Shown: positions 27,927-36,896 of the stretch, piece by piece
How the letters are laid out: each line of letters opens with the position of its first letter
How positions within the stretch are numbered: the stretch's first letter is position 1
Origin: Caldimonas caldifontis
GTDB lineage: Bacteria; Pseudomonadota; Gammaproteobacteria; Burkholderiales; Burkholderiaceae_C
Assembly: GCF_002930615.1 (NCBI RefSeq)
Contig: NZ_PSNX01000003.1
Coordinates: 310,001 to 374,000, forward strand
Direction: 5' to 3'
DNA: 64,000 nucleotides
Notes under the pieces: generated by a model
What the model was told of the DNA's origin: nothing
The model's database searches: none
Seen by the model: the letters and a program-made list of their open reading frames with translations, nothing else
Program-made: the position numbers and the translations under genes

Positions 27927-28790
27927 TCAGCGCACTCCCTTGGTGAACAGGCCCTCGGGGCGCAACGACAGGATCACGACCAGCAGTGCAAAGGCGATGA
28001 TGTCCTTGTAGTCCGGCGAGATGTAGAAGGCGCCGAAGCTCTCGGCAAAGCCGATGATCAGCCCGCCAACGATGGCACCGGGCACACTGCCCATGCCGCC
28101 CAGGATGATGATCACGAAGGCCTTGGTGATGACCAGGTGGCCCATCGCGGGATAGATGAGGTTGATGGGCGCATACAGCGTGGCGGCTACGGCAGCGAGC
28201 ACGCCCGAGATGGCGAAGGTCAGCATGGCCACGCGGTTCGGGTCGATGCCCACCAGCGCCGCGCCCTGGCGGTTCTGCGCCATCGCGATGATGGTCGAGC
28301 CCATCACCGTCTTCTTCAGGAAGAGATGCAGGGCCACCATCAGGCCAAACGCCGCGCCCACGATCATCAGCCGCTGCACCGGCGCGGTGGCGCCGCCGAT
28401 TTCGACGATGCCGGTGTAAGGTGTGGGCAGGCGGTGGAAGTCAGCCCCCCACACGGCCTGCGCCCCCGCTTCGAGGAACAGCAGCAGGCCGATGGCCGCG
28501 ATCATGTGGTGCAGTCCGGGCGCGTCACGCAGCGGGTGGAACACCAGGCGTTCGGCCAGCACGGCGATCAGAGCCACCGCCACCGCGGCCCCCGCCATGC
28601 CCACCCAGTAGTTGAAGCCCTGCGCGGTGACCAGCCAGAAGGCGGCATAGGCGCCGGCCATGTAGAAGGCGCCATGCGCGAAGTTGGGCACGTGCAGGAT
28701 GCCGTAGACGAGCGTGAGGCCCAGGGCCACGAGGCTGTAGATGCCCCCGAGCGTGAGCCCGTTGAGCACTTGCTGGAAGAACAACTCCAC
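27927..28790 (-). CDS. livH: ABC transporter permease LivH
   Basis: 287 residues from GTG 28790 (product VELFFQQVLNGLTLGGIYSL, the canonical LivH N-terminus). ALGLTLVYGILHVPNFAHGA and AMAQNRQGAALVGIDPNRVA are family signatures. The frame continues upstream to 29069 but that part overlaps the SDR gene in a shadow frame. CGGAG lies about 8 bases before the GTG. Confidence 0.9.
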   Translation of the reverse strand: MELFFQQVLNGLTLGGIYSLVALGLTLVYGILHVPNFAHGAFYMAGAYAAFWLVTAQGFNYWVGMAGAAVAVALIAVLAERLVFHPLRDAPGLHHMIAAIGLLLFLEAGAQAVWGADFHRLPTPYTGIVEIGGATAPVQRLMIVGAAFGLMVALHLFLKKTVMGSTIIAMAQNRQGAALVGIDPNRVAMLTFAISGVLAAVAATLYAPINLIYPAMGHLVITKAFVIIILGGMGSVPGAIVGGLIIGFAESFGAFYISPDYKDIIAFALLVVILSLRPEGLFTKGVR

Positions 28791-28831
28791 GGGAAAGACT
28801 CCGTCAGAAAGAAAGGAGAGGGCGCCAGCGC

Positions 28832-29593
28832 TCAGCGCACCATGTAGCCACCGTCGGCCACGATGGTCTGGCCCGTGATGAAGCGGCCCGCCGCCGAGGC
28901 CAGCATCACCGCGATGCCGCCGATGTCGTCGGGTTCGCCGAAGCGGCGCAGCGGCAACTGGCTCTCGATCAGCGAACGCACGCGCGGGTCGTCCACCAGG
29001 GCCTTGGCGAAGTCGGTGCGCACCACGCCGGGGGCGATGCAGTTCACGCGGATGTTGTCCGGGCCCCATTCCACGGCCAGGTTGCGCGCCAGCTGCATGT
29101 CGGCTGCCTTCGAGATGTTGTAGGCGCCGATCGTGGACGAACCGTGCAACCCGCCGATGGACGAGATGATCACGATGGCGCCGTCCTTCTTCGCCGCCAT
29201 GTCCTCATGCACCAGGTTGCACAGCCAGTGGTTGCTGAGCACGTTGTTGCGCATGACCTTGTCGAAGACCTCGTCGCTCATGCCCGTGGCGGGCCCGTAG
29301 TAGGGGTTGCTGGCCGCGTTGCACACGAGGATGTCGATGGGCCCCCAGTGTTCGCGGGTGCGCGCCACCAGCGCTTCGAGCTGCTCCTTCGAAGAGATGT
29401 TGGCGGGGATGGCGAGGGCCTGGCCGCCTTCGTCGCGGATGGCCTGGGCCACGGCTTCGCAGGCATCGGCCTTGCGGCTGGAGATCACCACCCGGGCCCC
29501 ACAGCGCGCGAGGTTTTCGGCGATGGATCGGCCAATGCCGCGGCTGGAGCCGGTCACAATGGCGACCTTGTTGTCGAGGCGGAAAAGCTGCAT
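28832..29593 (-). CDS. Short-chain dehydrogenase/reductase linked to the Liv transporter
   Basis: 253 residues. Cofactor motif TGSSRGIGRSIAENL, structural VCNAASNPYYGP, catalytic Ser in IIISSIGGLHGSS and YNISK, and the usual end FITGQTIVADGGYMV. Members of this sequence type include DHRS4-like and 3-oxoacyl reductase-like enzymes. Lying 41 bases upstream of livH on the same strand, it is probably the first gene of the transporter operon, suggesting that the imported compound is oxidised or reduced by this enzyme. Confidence 0.88.
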   Translation of the reverse strand: MQLFRLDNKVAIVTGSSRGIGRSIAENLARCGARVVISSRKADACEAVAQAIRDEGGQALAIPANISSKEQLEALVARTREHWGPIDILVCNAASNPYYGPATGMSDEVFDKVMRNNVLSNHWLCNLVHEDMAAKKDGAIVIISSIGGLHGSSTIGAYNISKAADMQLARNLAVEWGPDNIRVNCIAPGVVRTDFAKALVDDPRVRSLIESQLPLRRFGEPDDIGGIAVMLASAAGRFITGQTIVADGGYMVR

Positions 29594-29737
29594 CCGCTGT
29601 CTCCTTCTGATACTGGGTTCGCAAGGTAGGCGCGTCGCACATCAGGGTCAGTCACGCACGAGACAATCTCAGGGTCCACCCTAGGTTTCTAAACGGCCGT
29701 GCACTTCTTCAGGGCACATTCAGCAAGGTGAGGTGTC

Positions 29738-31618
29738 ATGCCCAAGGACTACGAACGCATGGAATGGTCGAACCGCAGCGAACGCGCGGACCTGCGTTCG
29801 TTGTGCGACCTTTCGCGCCGTCGTGTGCTGCAAGGCGGCACGGCCGCGGCGCTCGCCGCGCTGGGTCTTGCGCCTGCGTCGGCGTCATCGTCAGGCCTGC
29901 TCGGCTTTCGCGGTGTGCCTCCGTCCACCGCCGACACCGTGGTGGTGCCCGAGGGCTACGTGGCCCAGGTGATCGCCGCCTGGGGTGAACCGGTGGGCCT
30001 GGCGGGCCACATGCCGCCGTGGCGGTCTGATGCGAGCCACAGCGCCGCCGACCAGGCCGCCCAGCTGGGCATGCACCACGACGGCCTGCACTTCTTCCCC
30101 CTCGAGGGACGCAGCGACCGCGGCCTGCTGGTGATGAACCACGAATACGCCGACGAAGGGCTCCTCCACCCGGACGGCATGACGAACTGGTCGGCCGAGA
30201 AGGTGCGCAAGAGCCAGGCCGCGCATGGCATTTCGGTGGTGGAAGTGGAAGAGCGCGGTGGTCGTTGGCAGCTGGTGCGCCCCTCGCGGTACGCGCGCCG
30301 CCTCACGGCCTTCTCGCCGTTTGCATTGCGCGGCCCCGCAGCCGGCCATCCGATGATGCGTACTGCGGCCGACCCGGCCGGCCGCACCGTGCTCGGCACC
30401 TTGAACAACTGCGCCGCCGGTCTCACGCCCTGGGGCACCTACCTCAGCGGTGAAGAAAACTTCAATGGCTACTTCGCCGCGCCGAAACAGCTCGACGCCC
30501 ACCAGCGCCGCTGGGGCCTGGACGCCGACTGGGGCTACCGCTGGCACGCGTTCGACGAGCGCTTCGATGCCGCACGCCACCCGCACGAACCGAACCGCTT
30601 CGGCTGGATCGTCGAGGTGGACCCCTTCGATCCGCAGTCCGTCCCCGTGAAACGCACGGCCCTGGGCCGGGCCGCGCACGAAGGCGCCACGGTGGCCGTC
30701 ACGCGCGACGGCCGTGCGGTCGTCTACAGCGGCGAGGATGCCCGCTTCGAATACCTCTACAAGTTCGTCTCGCGCGATGCCATCCGTCCCGGTGGCGCGA
30801 AGGTCAATGCCGAGCTGCTCGACCACGGCACCCTCTACGTGGCCCGCTTCGACGCCGACGGCCGCGGCCGCTGGCTGCCCCTGGTGCACGGCCGCGGACC
30901 GCTGACGCCGGCCAACGGCTTTGCCGACCAGGGCCAGGTGCTCATCCAGGCCCGCCAGGCCAGCGACGCGCTGCGGGCCACGCCCATGGACCGGCCCGAA
31001 TGGGTGGCGGTGAACGCCACCACGCGCGAGGTCTTTTGCTCGCTCACCAACAACACCCGCCGTGGCACCGAAGGCCACCCGGGCGTGGACGCCGCCCACC
31101 CGCGCGCGCGCAACAGCATGGGCCACATCATCCGTTGGCGTGAGGAGGGTGACTTCGACGGCGAGACCTTCACCTGGGACGTCTTCCTCCTGGCCGGCGA
31201 CCCCGCCAACCCCCGCCCCGAAGCGCAGGGCAACATCCGCGGCGACGCCTTTGCCAACCCCGACGGCCTGTGGGTCGATGCGCGTGGTGTGCTCTGGATC
31301 CAGACCGACATGAGCGCCAGGGTCATGGGTCGCGGCGAATTCGCGCGGCTCGGCAACAACCAGATGCTCGCCTGCGACCCCACCACCGGCGAAGTGCGCC
31401 GCTTCCTCACCGGCCCCCGCGGCGCCGAAATCACCGGCGCCACCATGACCCCTGACGGCACCTCGATGTTCGTCAACATCCAGCACCCGGGCGAGCCCGA
31501 CAACGACCGGAGCGACCCGGCCGAGCCCACGAAACACTCCCGCTGGCCCGACGGCGGCCGCCCCCGGTCGGCCACGGTCGTGGTGAGGCGCCGGGACGGG
31601 GGGGTGGTGGGAGCGTGA
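29738..31618 (+). CDS. PhoX-family phosphatase (DUF839)
   Basis: 626 residues. A Tat-type signal lies at about 26-50 (SRRRVLQGGTAAALAALGLA), as expected for PhoX, which is exported folded with its iron-calcium cofactor. Family blocks include VMNHEYADEGLLHPDGM, NNCAAGLTPWGTYLSGEENF, FGWIVEVDPFDP and GAEITGATMTPDGTSMFVNI. PhoX releases phosphate from organic esters in the periplasm. No pho-box was recognised upstream. Confidence 0.92.
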   Translation: MPKDYERMEWSNRSERADLRSLCDLSRRRVLQGGTAAALAALGLAPASASSSGLLGFRGVPPSTADTVVVPEGYVAQVIAAWGEPVGLAGHMPPWRSDASHSAADQAAQLGMHHDGLHFFPLEGRSDRGLLVMNHEYADEGLLHPDGMTNWSAEKVRKSQAAHGISVVEVEERGGRWQLVRPSRYARRLTAFSPFALRGPAAGHPMMRTAADPAGRTVLGTLNNCAAGLTPWGTYLSGEENFNGYFAAPKQLDAHQRRWGLDADWGYRWHAFDERFDAARHPHEPNRFGWIVEVDPFDPQSVPVKRTALGRAAHEGATVAVTRDGRAVVYSGEDARFEYLYKFVSRDAIRPGGAKVNAELLDHGTLYVARFDADGRGRWLPLVHGRGPLTPANGFADQGQVLIQARQASDALRATPMDRPEWVAVNATTREVFCSLTNNTRRGTEGHPGVDAAHPRARNSMGHIIRWREEGDFDGETFTWDVFLLAGDPANPRPEAQGNIRGDAFANPDGLWVDARGVLWIQTDMSARVMGRGEFARLGNNQMLACDPTTGEVRRFLTGPRGAEITGATMTPDGTSMFVNIQHPGEPDNDRSDPAEPTKHSRWPDGGRPRSATVVVRRRDGGVVGA

Positions 31619-31634
31619 GGCGCAACGGCGAGCG

Positions 31635-31877
31635 GTGTCGATTCCGGCCCGCGTCAAACGTCGTCCATCCAACCGCACCCCCCTACCGAAAGGCCCCGCC
31701 TCCTACTTCCCGTCCATCGAAAAGAAATACGGCCAGCCCATCGACCACTGGATGGCCGTGCTGAAGCAGGCTGGCCCGCTCAAGCACATGGAGCTGGTGA
31801 ACCACCTGAAGACCGAGCACCAGATGGGGCACGGGCATGCGAATGCGCTGGTGGCGTGGTTCATTGCCAAGCGGTAG
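31635..31877 (+). CDS. DUF4287-like small protein
   Basis: 80 residues. The second half (YFPSIEKKYGQPIDHWMAVL, then LVNHLKTEHQMGHGHANALV) is the DUF4287 pattern, in which a Y-G-Kxx-xW helix precedes a helix with HGHAN; the function is unknown. The N-terminal 25 residues are basic and proline-rich. It starts at GTG 31635, 16 bases after the PhoX stop, so co-transcription is possible. Confidence 0.7.
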   Translation: MSIPARVKRRPSNRTPLPKGPASYFPSIEKKYGQPIDHWMAVLKQAGPLKHMELVNHLKTEHQMGHGHANALVAWFIAKR

Positions 31878-31964
31878 GGGCACACATTGCGGGTGTCCCA
31901 CACCGCCTGGCAATGACCGTGGACGGCGGAGTAGACTTGAACAACTCGCTCCTTGGAGTGCCCT

Positions 31965-32195
31965 ATGCCCGATCTTGTCGCTGAACTGTCTGCCCAGGCG
32001 AAAGCCCTCCCTCCGGAGGATCGTGCTCGGCTTGCGGAAGAGCTCCTTGCAAGCTTGGACCCGCACGAAGCCGACGTCGATGCCGCTTGGGATGCAGAGC
32101 TTCGTCGTCGTATCGACGAAGTGGAACGCGGCATCGTTGAATTGATCCCGGCTGATCAAGCCTTTGCCCAGGTGCGACAAGCCCTCCGGCGGTGA
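31965..32195 (+). CDS. Antitoxin, putative addiction-module component
   Basis: 76 residues from ATG 31965, with TTGGAG 7-12 bases upstream. The sequence LSAQAKALPPEDRARLAEEL, then LLASLD and AAWDAELRRRIDEVERG, is the pattern of the small addiction-module antitoxin family paired with RelE/ParE toxins. It has no DNA-binding domain that I can see. Its stop overlaps the toxin start (GTGA), the usual coupling for such pairs. It should neutralise the toxin by wrapping around it. Confidence 0.85.
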   Translation: MPDLVAELSAQAKALPPEDRARLAEELLASLDPHEADVDAAWDAELRRRIDEVERGIVELIPADQAFAQVRQALRR

Positions 32196-32485
32196 AGTCG
32201 CCCATCTTTCATCCCGACGCTCTGGCCGAGTTGCGGGAACAGGCTGTCTTCTACGAAGAACGGAGTCCCGGCTTGGGGGAGCGGTTTGCAGCGCAGGTTG
32301 AAGCTGCGGTCAGCTTGGCGTGCTCCATGCCCGGCATAGGAAGCCCTTATCGGTATGGGACTCGTCGAGTCTTCCCCAAGGACTTTCCGCACTCTGTGGT
32401 TTACCGGGAAGCAGCGGACTCCCTGATCATCCTTGCCGTCGCACCGTTTCGGCGCAAGCCGGCTTACTGGCGGCAACGCAAGTGA
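32192..32485 (+). CDS. RelE/ParE-family toxin
   Basis: 97 residues from GTG 32192. Pattern of the RelE/ParE fold: FHPDALAELREQAVFYEERS, then GLGERFAAQVEAAVSLA, IGSPYRYGTRRVFPKDFPHS and VVYREAADSLIILAVAPFRR, ending in KPAYWRQR. This subfamily is closer to ParE-like than to ribosome-cutting RelE in its last strand, but the target (gyrase or mRNA) cannot be decided. Forms a toxin-antitoxin pair with the overlapping upstream gene. Confidence 0.87.
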   Translation: MKSPIFHPDALAELREQAVFYEERSPGLGERFAAQVEAAVSLACSMPGIGSPYRYGTRRVFPKDFPHSVVYREAADSLIILAVAPFRRKPAYWRQRK

Positions 32486-32516
32486 CGGTGGAGTGCTGAC
32501 ATCGAACAGGACCGCC

Positions 32517-32888
32517 ATGCAACTCCCCGAGCTGATCGACACCTACTGCCAGGCCTGGAGCGACCCGTCACCCGAGCGGCGCGCTGAGCTGCTCGATACA
32601 GTGTGGGCTCCGGGGGCCACCTACACCGACCCGTCCGTGCACGCGGTGGGCAGCGCCGAACTGCTGGCCCATATTGCGACAGTGCTGGCCCGGCGGCCCG
32701 GCTCGCGGGTCGTTCGCACGAGCCAGATTGACGCGCACCACGGTCTGGCCCGGTTTGCGTGGCATGCCGTGGAAGCCAACGGGAATGCGTTGCCCGAGGG
32801 GATCGACATTGCCTTCCTCTCGGCCGACGGCTCGAAGATCGAGCGCATCATCGGGTTCTTCGGGCCCGTGAAGCGAGACGCGGCGTAA
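32517..32888 (+). CDS. NTF2-like (SnoaL-type) protein
   Basis: 123 residues, the size of a single NTF2-like cone. LIDTYCQAWSDPSPERRAEL begins the helical face; WAPGATYTDPSVHAVGSAEL and FAWHAVEANGNALPEGIDIA are typical strands. Proteins of this fold bind small hydrophobic ligands or act as isomerases or hydrolases; no catalytic residue set is certain. ATG 32517 is chosen because the longer frame overlaps the toxin gene. Confidence 0.75.
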   Translation: MQLPELIDTYCQAWSDPSPERRAELLDTVWAPGATYTDPSVHAVGSAELLAHIATVLARRPGSRVVRTSQIDAHHGLARFAWHAVEANGNALPEGIDIAFLSADGSKIERIIGFFGPVKRDAA

Positions 32889-32930
32889 GGTGCGGCGCCG
32901 GCTCGCGGCCAGGCTCAGGCGTTGCGACAC

Positions 32931-33404
32931 ATGGCCCTGCAAACGACCTCACTCTCGTTCGAAAGCACATTGCGGTGCAGCCGCACCGATCTGTGGAACT
33001 GGATCACCGATCTGCGCTGCCTGCGCAAGGAGATGATGCTGTTCCTGAGGATGACGGCGCCCGCAGGCATCCGCAGGTTGACCGATGTGCAGGTCACGCC
33101 CGGCGTGCCCCTGTTCAAGAGCTGGATCTTCTACCTGGGCTTCTTGCCGCTGGACTACTCGCACATCACGCTGTTGTCGCTCGCGCCCGGGCAGGGGTTC
33201 GTGGAGCAGTCCCCCATGGCTTCGATGCGGAGCTGGCTCCACGAGCGAGAGATCCTTGCGCACCCCAGCGACCCGAATCTGGTGGTTCTGCGGGACACGT
33301 TGACCTTCGAGCCGCGCTTCTTCGCCGGGCTCGCCACCTGGTTGGTGCGCAGGCTCTTCACACATCGACATGCCGTGCTGCGCCGGGAAATGGGTGGCAC
33401 CTGA
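32931..33404 (+). CDS. SRPBCC-like protein
   Basis: 157 residues from ATG 32931. The N-terminal SFESTLRCSRTDLWNWITDL matches the first strand and helix of the START/SRPBCC ligand-binding fold (strand followed by xxVWxxItD), and RDTLTFEPRFFAGLATWLVR matches its long C-terminal helix region. Members bind lipids or polyketide-like ligands. No partner gene suggests a ligand. Confidence 0.65.
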   Translation: MALQTTSLSFESTLRCSRTDLWNWITDLRCLRKEMMLFLRMTAPAGIRRLTDVQVTPGVPLFKSWIFYLGFLPLDYSHITLLSLAPGQGFVEQSPMASMRSWLHEREILAHPSDPNLVVLRDTLTFEPRFFAGLATWLVRRLFTHRHAVLRREMGGT

Positions 33405-33425
33405 ACCGCGACCCCAGGAGCCCAA

Positions 33426-33947
33426 ATGCCCACCCCCGCTGCATTCCCTGCTGAAGGCGGTTGCGACTGTCGCGCCGTACGCTACCGCATGGAAAGTGCG
33501 CCGCTGTTCGTGCATTGCTGCCACTGCCGCTGGTGCCAGCGTGGGTCGGGATCGGCGTTTGCGTTGAACGCGATGATCGAGGCCGACCGGGTGACCAACC
33601 TGGGCGAGCCGCCCGAACTGGTGAACACGCCGTCGCACAGTGGCAGCGGCCAGCTCATCGCCCGGTGCCCCAAGTGCAGGGTGGCCGTGTGGAGCCACTA
33701 CGCCGGCGCCGGGCCGGTGGTGACGTTCGTGCGGGTGGGCACCCTGGACAACCCCGACCTGCTGCCACCCGACATCCACATCTTCACCGCCTCCAAGCAG
33801 CCCTGGGTGGTGCTGCCCGAGGGCGTACCCGCCGTGGCGGAATACTACGAGCGCGAGCACTTCTGGCCCCCCGAAAGCCTGGCGCGGCGCGAAGCCATCC
33901 TGCCGTTGATCGAGGCGTATCAGGCGGCAAAGGCCCGAAAGGCCTGA
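33426..33947 (+). CDS. GFA-family zinc protein (glutathione-dependent formaldehyde-activating enzyme-like)
   Basis: 173 residues. Zinc ligands of the GFA fold are visible: GGCDCRAVRYR, then HCCHCRWCQRGSGSAF, then RCPKCRVAVWSHY. The second block (CHCxxCQxxSGSAF) is the family signature. Although named after the S. xanthineum-type Gfa that was proposed to link formaldehyde to glutathione, most members have unknown roles. It lies 21 bases after the SRPBCC gene. Confidence 0.85.
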   Translation: MPTPAAFPAEGGCDCRAVRYRMESAPLFVHCCHCRWCQRGSGSAFALNAMIEADRVTNLGEPPELVNTPSHSGSGQLIARCPKCRVAVWSHYAGAGPVVTFVRVGTLDNPDLLPPDIHIFTASKQPWVVLPEGVPAVAEYYEREHFWPPESLARREAILPLIEAYQAAKARKA

Positions 33948-33952
33948 AGCCT

Positions 33953-35158
33953 TCAGCGGCCGCCCAACCCCGCCGCCACCGCCTCGGCCAAGCGCATCCA
34001 CTCCATCGACCCGATGCCATAGCGCAGCCCGTTGCGCACCACCACCACCTGGTGCCGGCGCGACACATAGACCAGTTGGCCATGGTTGCCGCGCGCGGCC
34101 ACTTCGTGCAGGCCGTCGTTGCGCCGCAGGCCCCACCAGAGGTCGGCATAGTAGACGTCGGGGTGGTGGGACATCCAGGGCATCCCGGCGTTGTAGTCGT
34201 CCGGTGCGTTGGCGGTGGGCTCCAGCATGGCCTGCATCCAGACCGAGGGCACCACCACCTCGCCGTCGCGCCGGCCATCGTTGAGCACCAGCAGGCCGAG
34301 CTTGGCGAAGTCGATGGCGCGGGCGTTGATGCCACTTTCCAGCTTCTCGAAGCCCGAGGCTTTGCTGTCCAGGCTCCAGGAACCACCGTACGCCATGCCC
34401 ATCGGCGTCCACAGCCGGCGCTGGAGGTAGTCGGTGATGCGCTCGCCGGTGGCGCGCTCCAGGATCAGGCCCAGCAGCAGCGGGTGGTAGTTGTTGTAGA
34501 GGAAGTGCCGGCCGGGCTCGCCGTCGATGCGGGTGTGCTGCAGGGCCAGGGCGCGCAGGTCGGGGTGGTAGTAGGTGCGGGCGTTGTCGCCATGGAAGAA
34601 CGACACCTCGTGGTAGCGGATGCCCGAGGCCATGCGCAACAGGTGGTGCACCGTGATGCGCTCGAAGCGCGCATCGCGCCCGGCCAGTTCGGGGAGGTAT
34701 TGCGTGATCGGGTCGTGGAGGCTGCCGATGCGACGGTCTTCGATGGCCAGGCCCACCAGCACGGCCAGGAAGGACTTGGCCACCGAGAACGAGGTGACCA
34801 CCGTGTCGCGCGAGGCGCCGTGGAAGTAGCGTTCGTACACCACCTGCCCGCGGTGCAACACCAGGAAGGCCTGGGTGCCGGTGTCATTGAGCAATGCATC
34901 GAGCCGCTGCCCCGGCCGCCAGGCCTCGAAGGCGCGTTGCACGGCGTCGTCGTCCAGCGCCTGAGGCAGGTGCTGCGGCCGCGGCGACGCCTGCAGGGTG
35001 CGGGCCGGGAAGCGGTCGACATCGCCCATGTCGGCATCACCCCAGGTCAGCACGCGCCAGAGGTATTCCGGCGGATACCCGGCGCATCCTGACAGTGCGG
35101 CGGTCAGCAGGAGCAGGGCGGCCAGCGGGCCGGGCGATGTGAAGTGGAACCGTCTCAT
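33953..35158 (-). CDS. Serine hydrolase lipoprotein, class C beta-lactamase fold
   Basis: 401 residues. A lipoprotein signal, PLAALLLLTAALSGCAGYPP, has the lipobox LSGC. The SxxK motif is in TSFSVAKSFLAVL and the YxN motif in HFLYNNYHPLLLG. The closing region MSHHPDVYYADLWWGLRRND with GNHGQLVYVSRRHQVVV fits 6-aminohexanoate-dimer hydrolase-like or EstB-like esterases. It is probably anchored in the outer membrane or periplasm and hydrolyses an ester or amide. Convergent with the GFA gene. Confidence 0.88.
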   Translation of the reverse strand: MRRFHFTSPGPLAALLLLTAALSGCAGYPPEYLWRVLTWGDADMGDVDRFPARTLQASPRPQHLPQALDDDAVQRAFEAWRPGQRLDALLNDTGTQAFLVLHRGQVVYERYFHGASRDTVVTSFSVAKSFLAVLVGLAIEDRRIGSLHDPITQYLPELAGRDARFERITVHHLLRMASGIRYHEVSFFHGDNARTYYHPDLRALALQHTRIDGEPGRHFLYNNYHPLLLGLILERATGERITDYLQRRLWTPMGMAYGGSWSLDSKASGFEKLESGINARAIDFAKLGLLVLNDGRRDGEVVVPSVWMQAMLEPTANAPDDYNAGMPWMSHHPDVYYADLWWGLRRNDGLHEVAARGNHGQLVYVSRRHQVVVVRNGLRYGIGSMEWMRLAEAVAAGLGGR

Positions 35159-35201
35159 CGTGCCTCCCCTGGGGTGCCATTCGTGATGCTAGCGTGCGAA
35201 G

Positions 35202-36113
35202 ATGGCATCCGGCTTGCCCGTCCGAAAAAGCTCACGCATGCCGTTCACGCCCCACCCGCCGGTGTGGTCCACCCTCGAGGTCGATGACAACTTCGGCCGC
35301 TGGACGGCCACGATGCACGCTCCGCCCGCGCTGGCCGGTGTCGTGGACGGGTTGTGGCATTTTCGTGGGCGGGTGGCGCATGCGCGCGAGCGGGTGTTTC
35401 CGCACGGGGCGGTCGAGATCATCGTGCATCTGGGCGAGCGCTACCACGGCCACGAGCGCGACGGACTGCAGCACTACCCGGCGCTGTGCCTGAGCGGCCT
35501 GCGCCTGCAGCCGCTGGTGGTCGAGGCTCCCCAGGCGGCCTGCACCGTGCTGGGCCTGCGGCTGAGGCCCACCGCTGCCTGGACGGTGCTGGGCGGTGCG
35601 GCCGGCGAGGCACAGGACCGCACCGTGGACCTGGCTGATGTGCTGGGCGCCGCCGCACGCGAGCTGGGTGAGGCCTGCAACGACGCCCCCGACGCGCGCA
35701 CCTGCCTGCGCCGTGCCGCGACCTGGGTGGCGCAGCGCCTGCGCCAGGGCCGCCCGGCCGATGCGGCGGTGGTGTGGATGGCTCAGGCCATTGCGGCGCG
35801 CCGCGGAGCGGTCTCGATCGAAGGCCTGCGTGAACGCACCGGCTGGTCGCGCAGCCGCATGGCGGCCGTGTTCCAGGCGCAGGTGGGTCTGTCACCTAAG
35901 CGCTATGCGCGGTTGCAGCGCTTTCGGCATGCGCTGGAGCAGCTGCAGCGCCCTGAGGCCGTGCTGGCCGACGTGGCAGGCGCCTGCGGCTATGCCGACC
36001 AGTCGCACATGACGGCGGAGTTCGACGAGATGGCGGGCACCACGCCCGGTGCATTGCTGGCGGCGCTGCGCTACCCCCACAGCCCGAATCTGGCCGAAGG
36101 TGAACGGCGGTAA
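35202..36113 (+). CDS. AraC-family transcriptional regulator
   Basis: 303 residues. The N-terminal half (VVDGLWHFRGRVAHARERVF, then PHGAVEIIVHLGERY) is the sensor type common in regulators next to VOC proteins. The C-terminal AraC DNA-binding domain (about 200-290) has two helix-turn-helices: SIEGLRERTGWSRSRMAAVF and VLADVAGACGYADQSHMTAE. ATG 35202 or 35238 may be the start. It probably controls the VOC gene starting 87 bases downstream. Confidence 0.87.
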   Translation: MASGLPVRKSSRMPFTPHPPVWSTLEVDDNFGRWTATMHAPPALAGVVDGLWHFRGRVAHARERVFPHGAVEIIVHLGERYHGHERDGLQHYPALCLSGLRLQPLVVEAPQAACTVLGLRLRPTAAWTVLGGAAGEAQDRTVDLADVLGAAARELGEACNDAPDARTCLRRAATWVAQRLRQGRPADAAVVWMAQAIAARRGAVSIEGLRERTGWSRSRMAAVFQAQVGLSPKRYARLQRFRHALEQLQRPEAVLADVAGACGYADQSHMTAEFDEMAGTTPGALLAALRYPHSPNLAEGERR

Positions 36114-36200
36114 AGGTCGTCGGGTGGACATTTCTTCAAGACCGGGCCCCGTGGGTCGCCCTAGGCTTGGAGGGTTCCAACGAACGATTGCGAGGAATCC

Positions 36201-36650
36201 ATGACCCAGCCCCCCGTCATTCGCGAAGTCTTCCCCTATTTGCGCGTGCGCCAGGCCCAGGCCGCCGTGGACTTCTACACGCGCGTCTTCGGTGCGAGCG
36301 AGCGCTTCCGCCTGACCGAACCCAGCGGCCGTGTCGGCCACCTGGAAATGCAGCTCGGCCCGGCCACGCTGATGCTGTGCGAGGAGTTCCCCGAGTTCGA
36401 CATCCACGCGCCACCGCCCGAAGGTGTGCAGGGTGTGTCGGTGCACCTGCACCTCGACAACGTGGACGCCGTGGTGACCGCCGCCGTGGCCGCGGGTGCC
36501 ACCCTCGTGCGCCCACCCACCGATCAGTTCTACGGTGAACGCTCCGCCACCCTGCGCGACCCCTTCGGCCATACCTGGCTGCTGGGGCACGAAATCGAGA
36601 AGGTGACGCCGCAGGAGATGCAGCGGCGGTACACGGCGATGTTCGAGTGA
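36201..36650 (+). CDS. VOC-family protein (PhnB/glyoxalase-like)
   Basis: 149 residues. EVFPYLRVRQAQAAVDFYTR and VFGASERFRLTEPSGRVGHL open the fold, and RSATLRDPFGHTWLLGHEIE is its closing signature, typical of PhnB-like VOC proteins. The substrate is unknown. Regulation by the upstream AraC protein is likely from position. A ribosome-binding site GAGGAATCC lies just before the ATG. Confidence 0.88.
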   Translation: MTQPPVIREVFPYLRVRQAQAAVDFYTRVFGASERFRLTEPSGRVGHLEMQLGPATLMLCEEFPEFDIHAPPPEGVQGVSVHLHLDNVDAVVTAAVAAGATLVRPPTDQFYGERSATLRDPFGHTWLLGHEIEKVTPQEMQRRYTAMFE

Positions 36651-36731
36651 CGCCCGCCCATACGTCCGCGACGGCCCGACACTTCACACAGCGTATGCAC
36701 TTCCACCTTACCGTCACCACCCTCGGCGCGC

Positions 36732-36887
36732 TCGAAGATCGACGGGGTGCTGGTCAACGGCGTTGACATCATCCGCTGGAACGAGGCCGGCCAGATCACC
36801 GAGTTCAAGGTGATGCTGCGCCCCCTGAAGGCCATCCACCTCATCCACGAGCGCATGGCGGCGATGTTGCAGAAGCCCGGGCCTTGA
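36732..36887 (+). pseudogene. C-terminal fragment of a SnoaL-like protein
   Basis: The frame ending at 36887 reads SKIDGVLVNGVDIIRWNEAG, then QITEFKVMLRPLKAIHLIHE, then RMAAMLQKPGP. This is the recognisable last 50 residues of a SnoaL-like NTF2-fold protein (VDxIRWxExGxIxEFKVMxRPLKA). Upstream of about 36732 the frame loses similarity and has no start, so the gene has been truncated at its 5' side. No neighbouring intact copy is present. Confidence 0.7.
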
Positions 36888-36896
36888 GGGCCTGGT

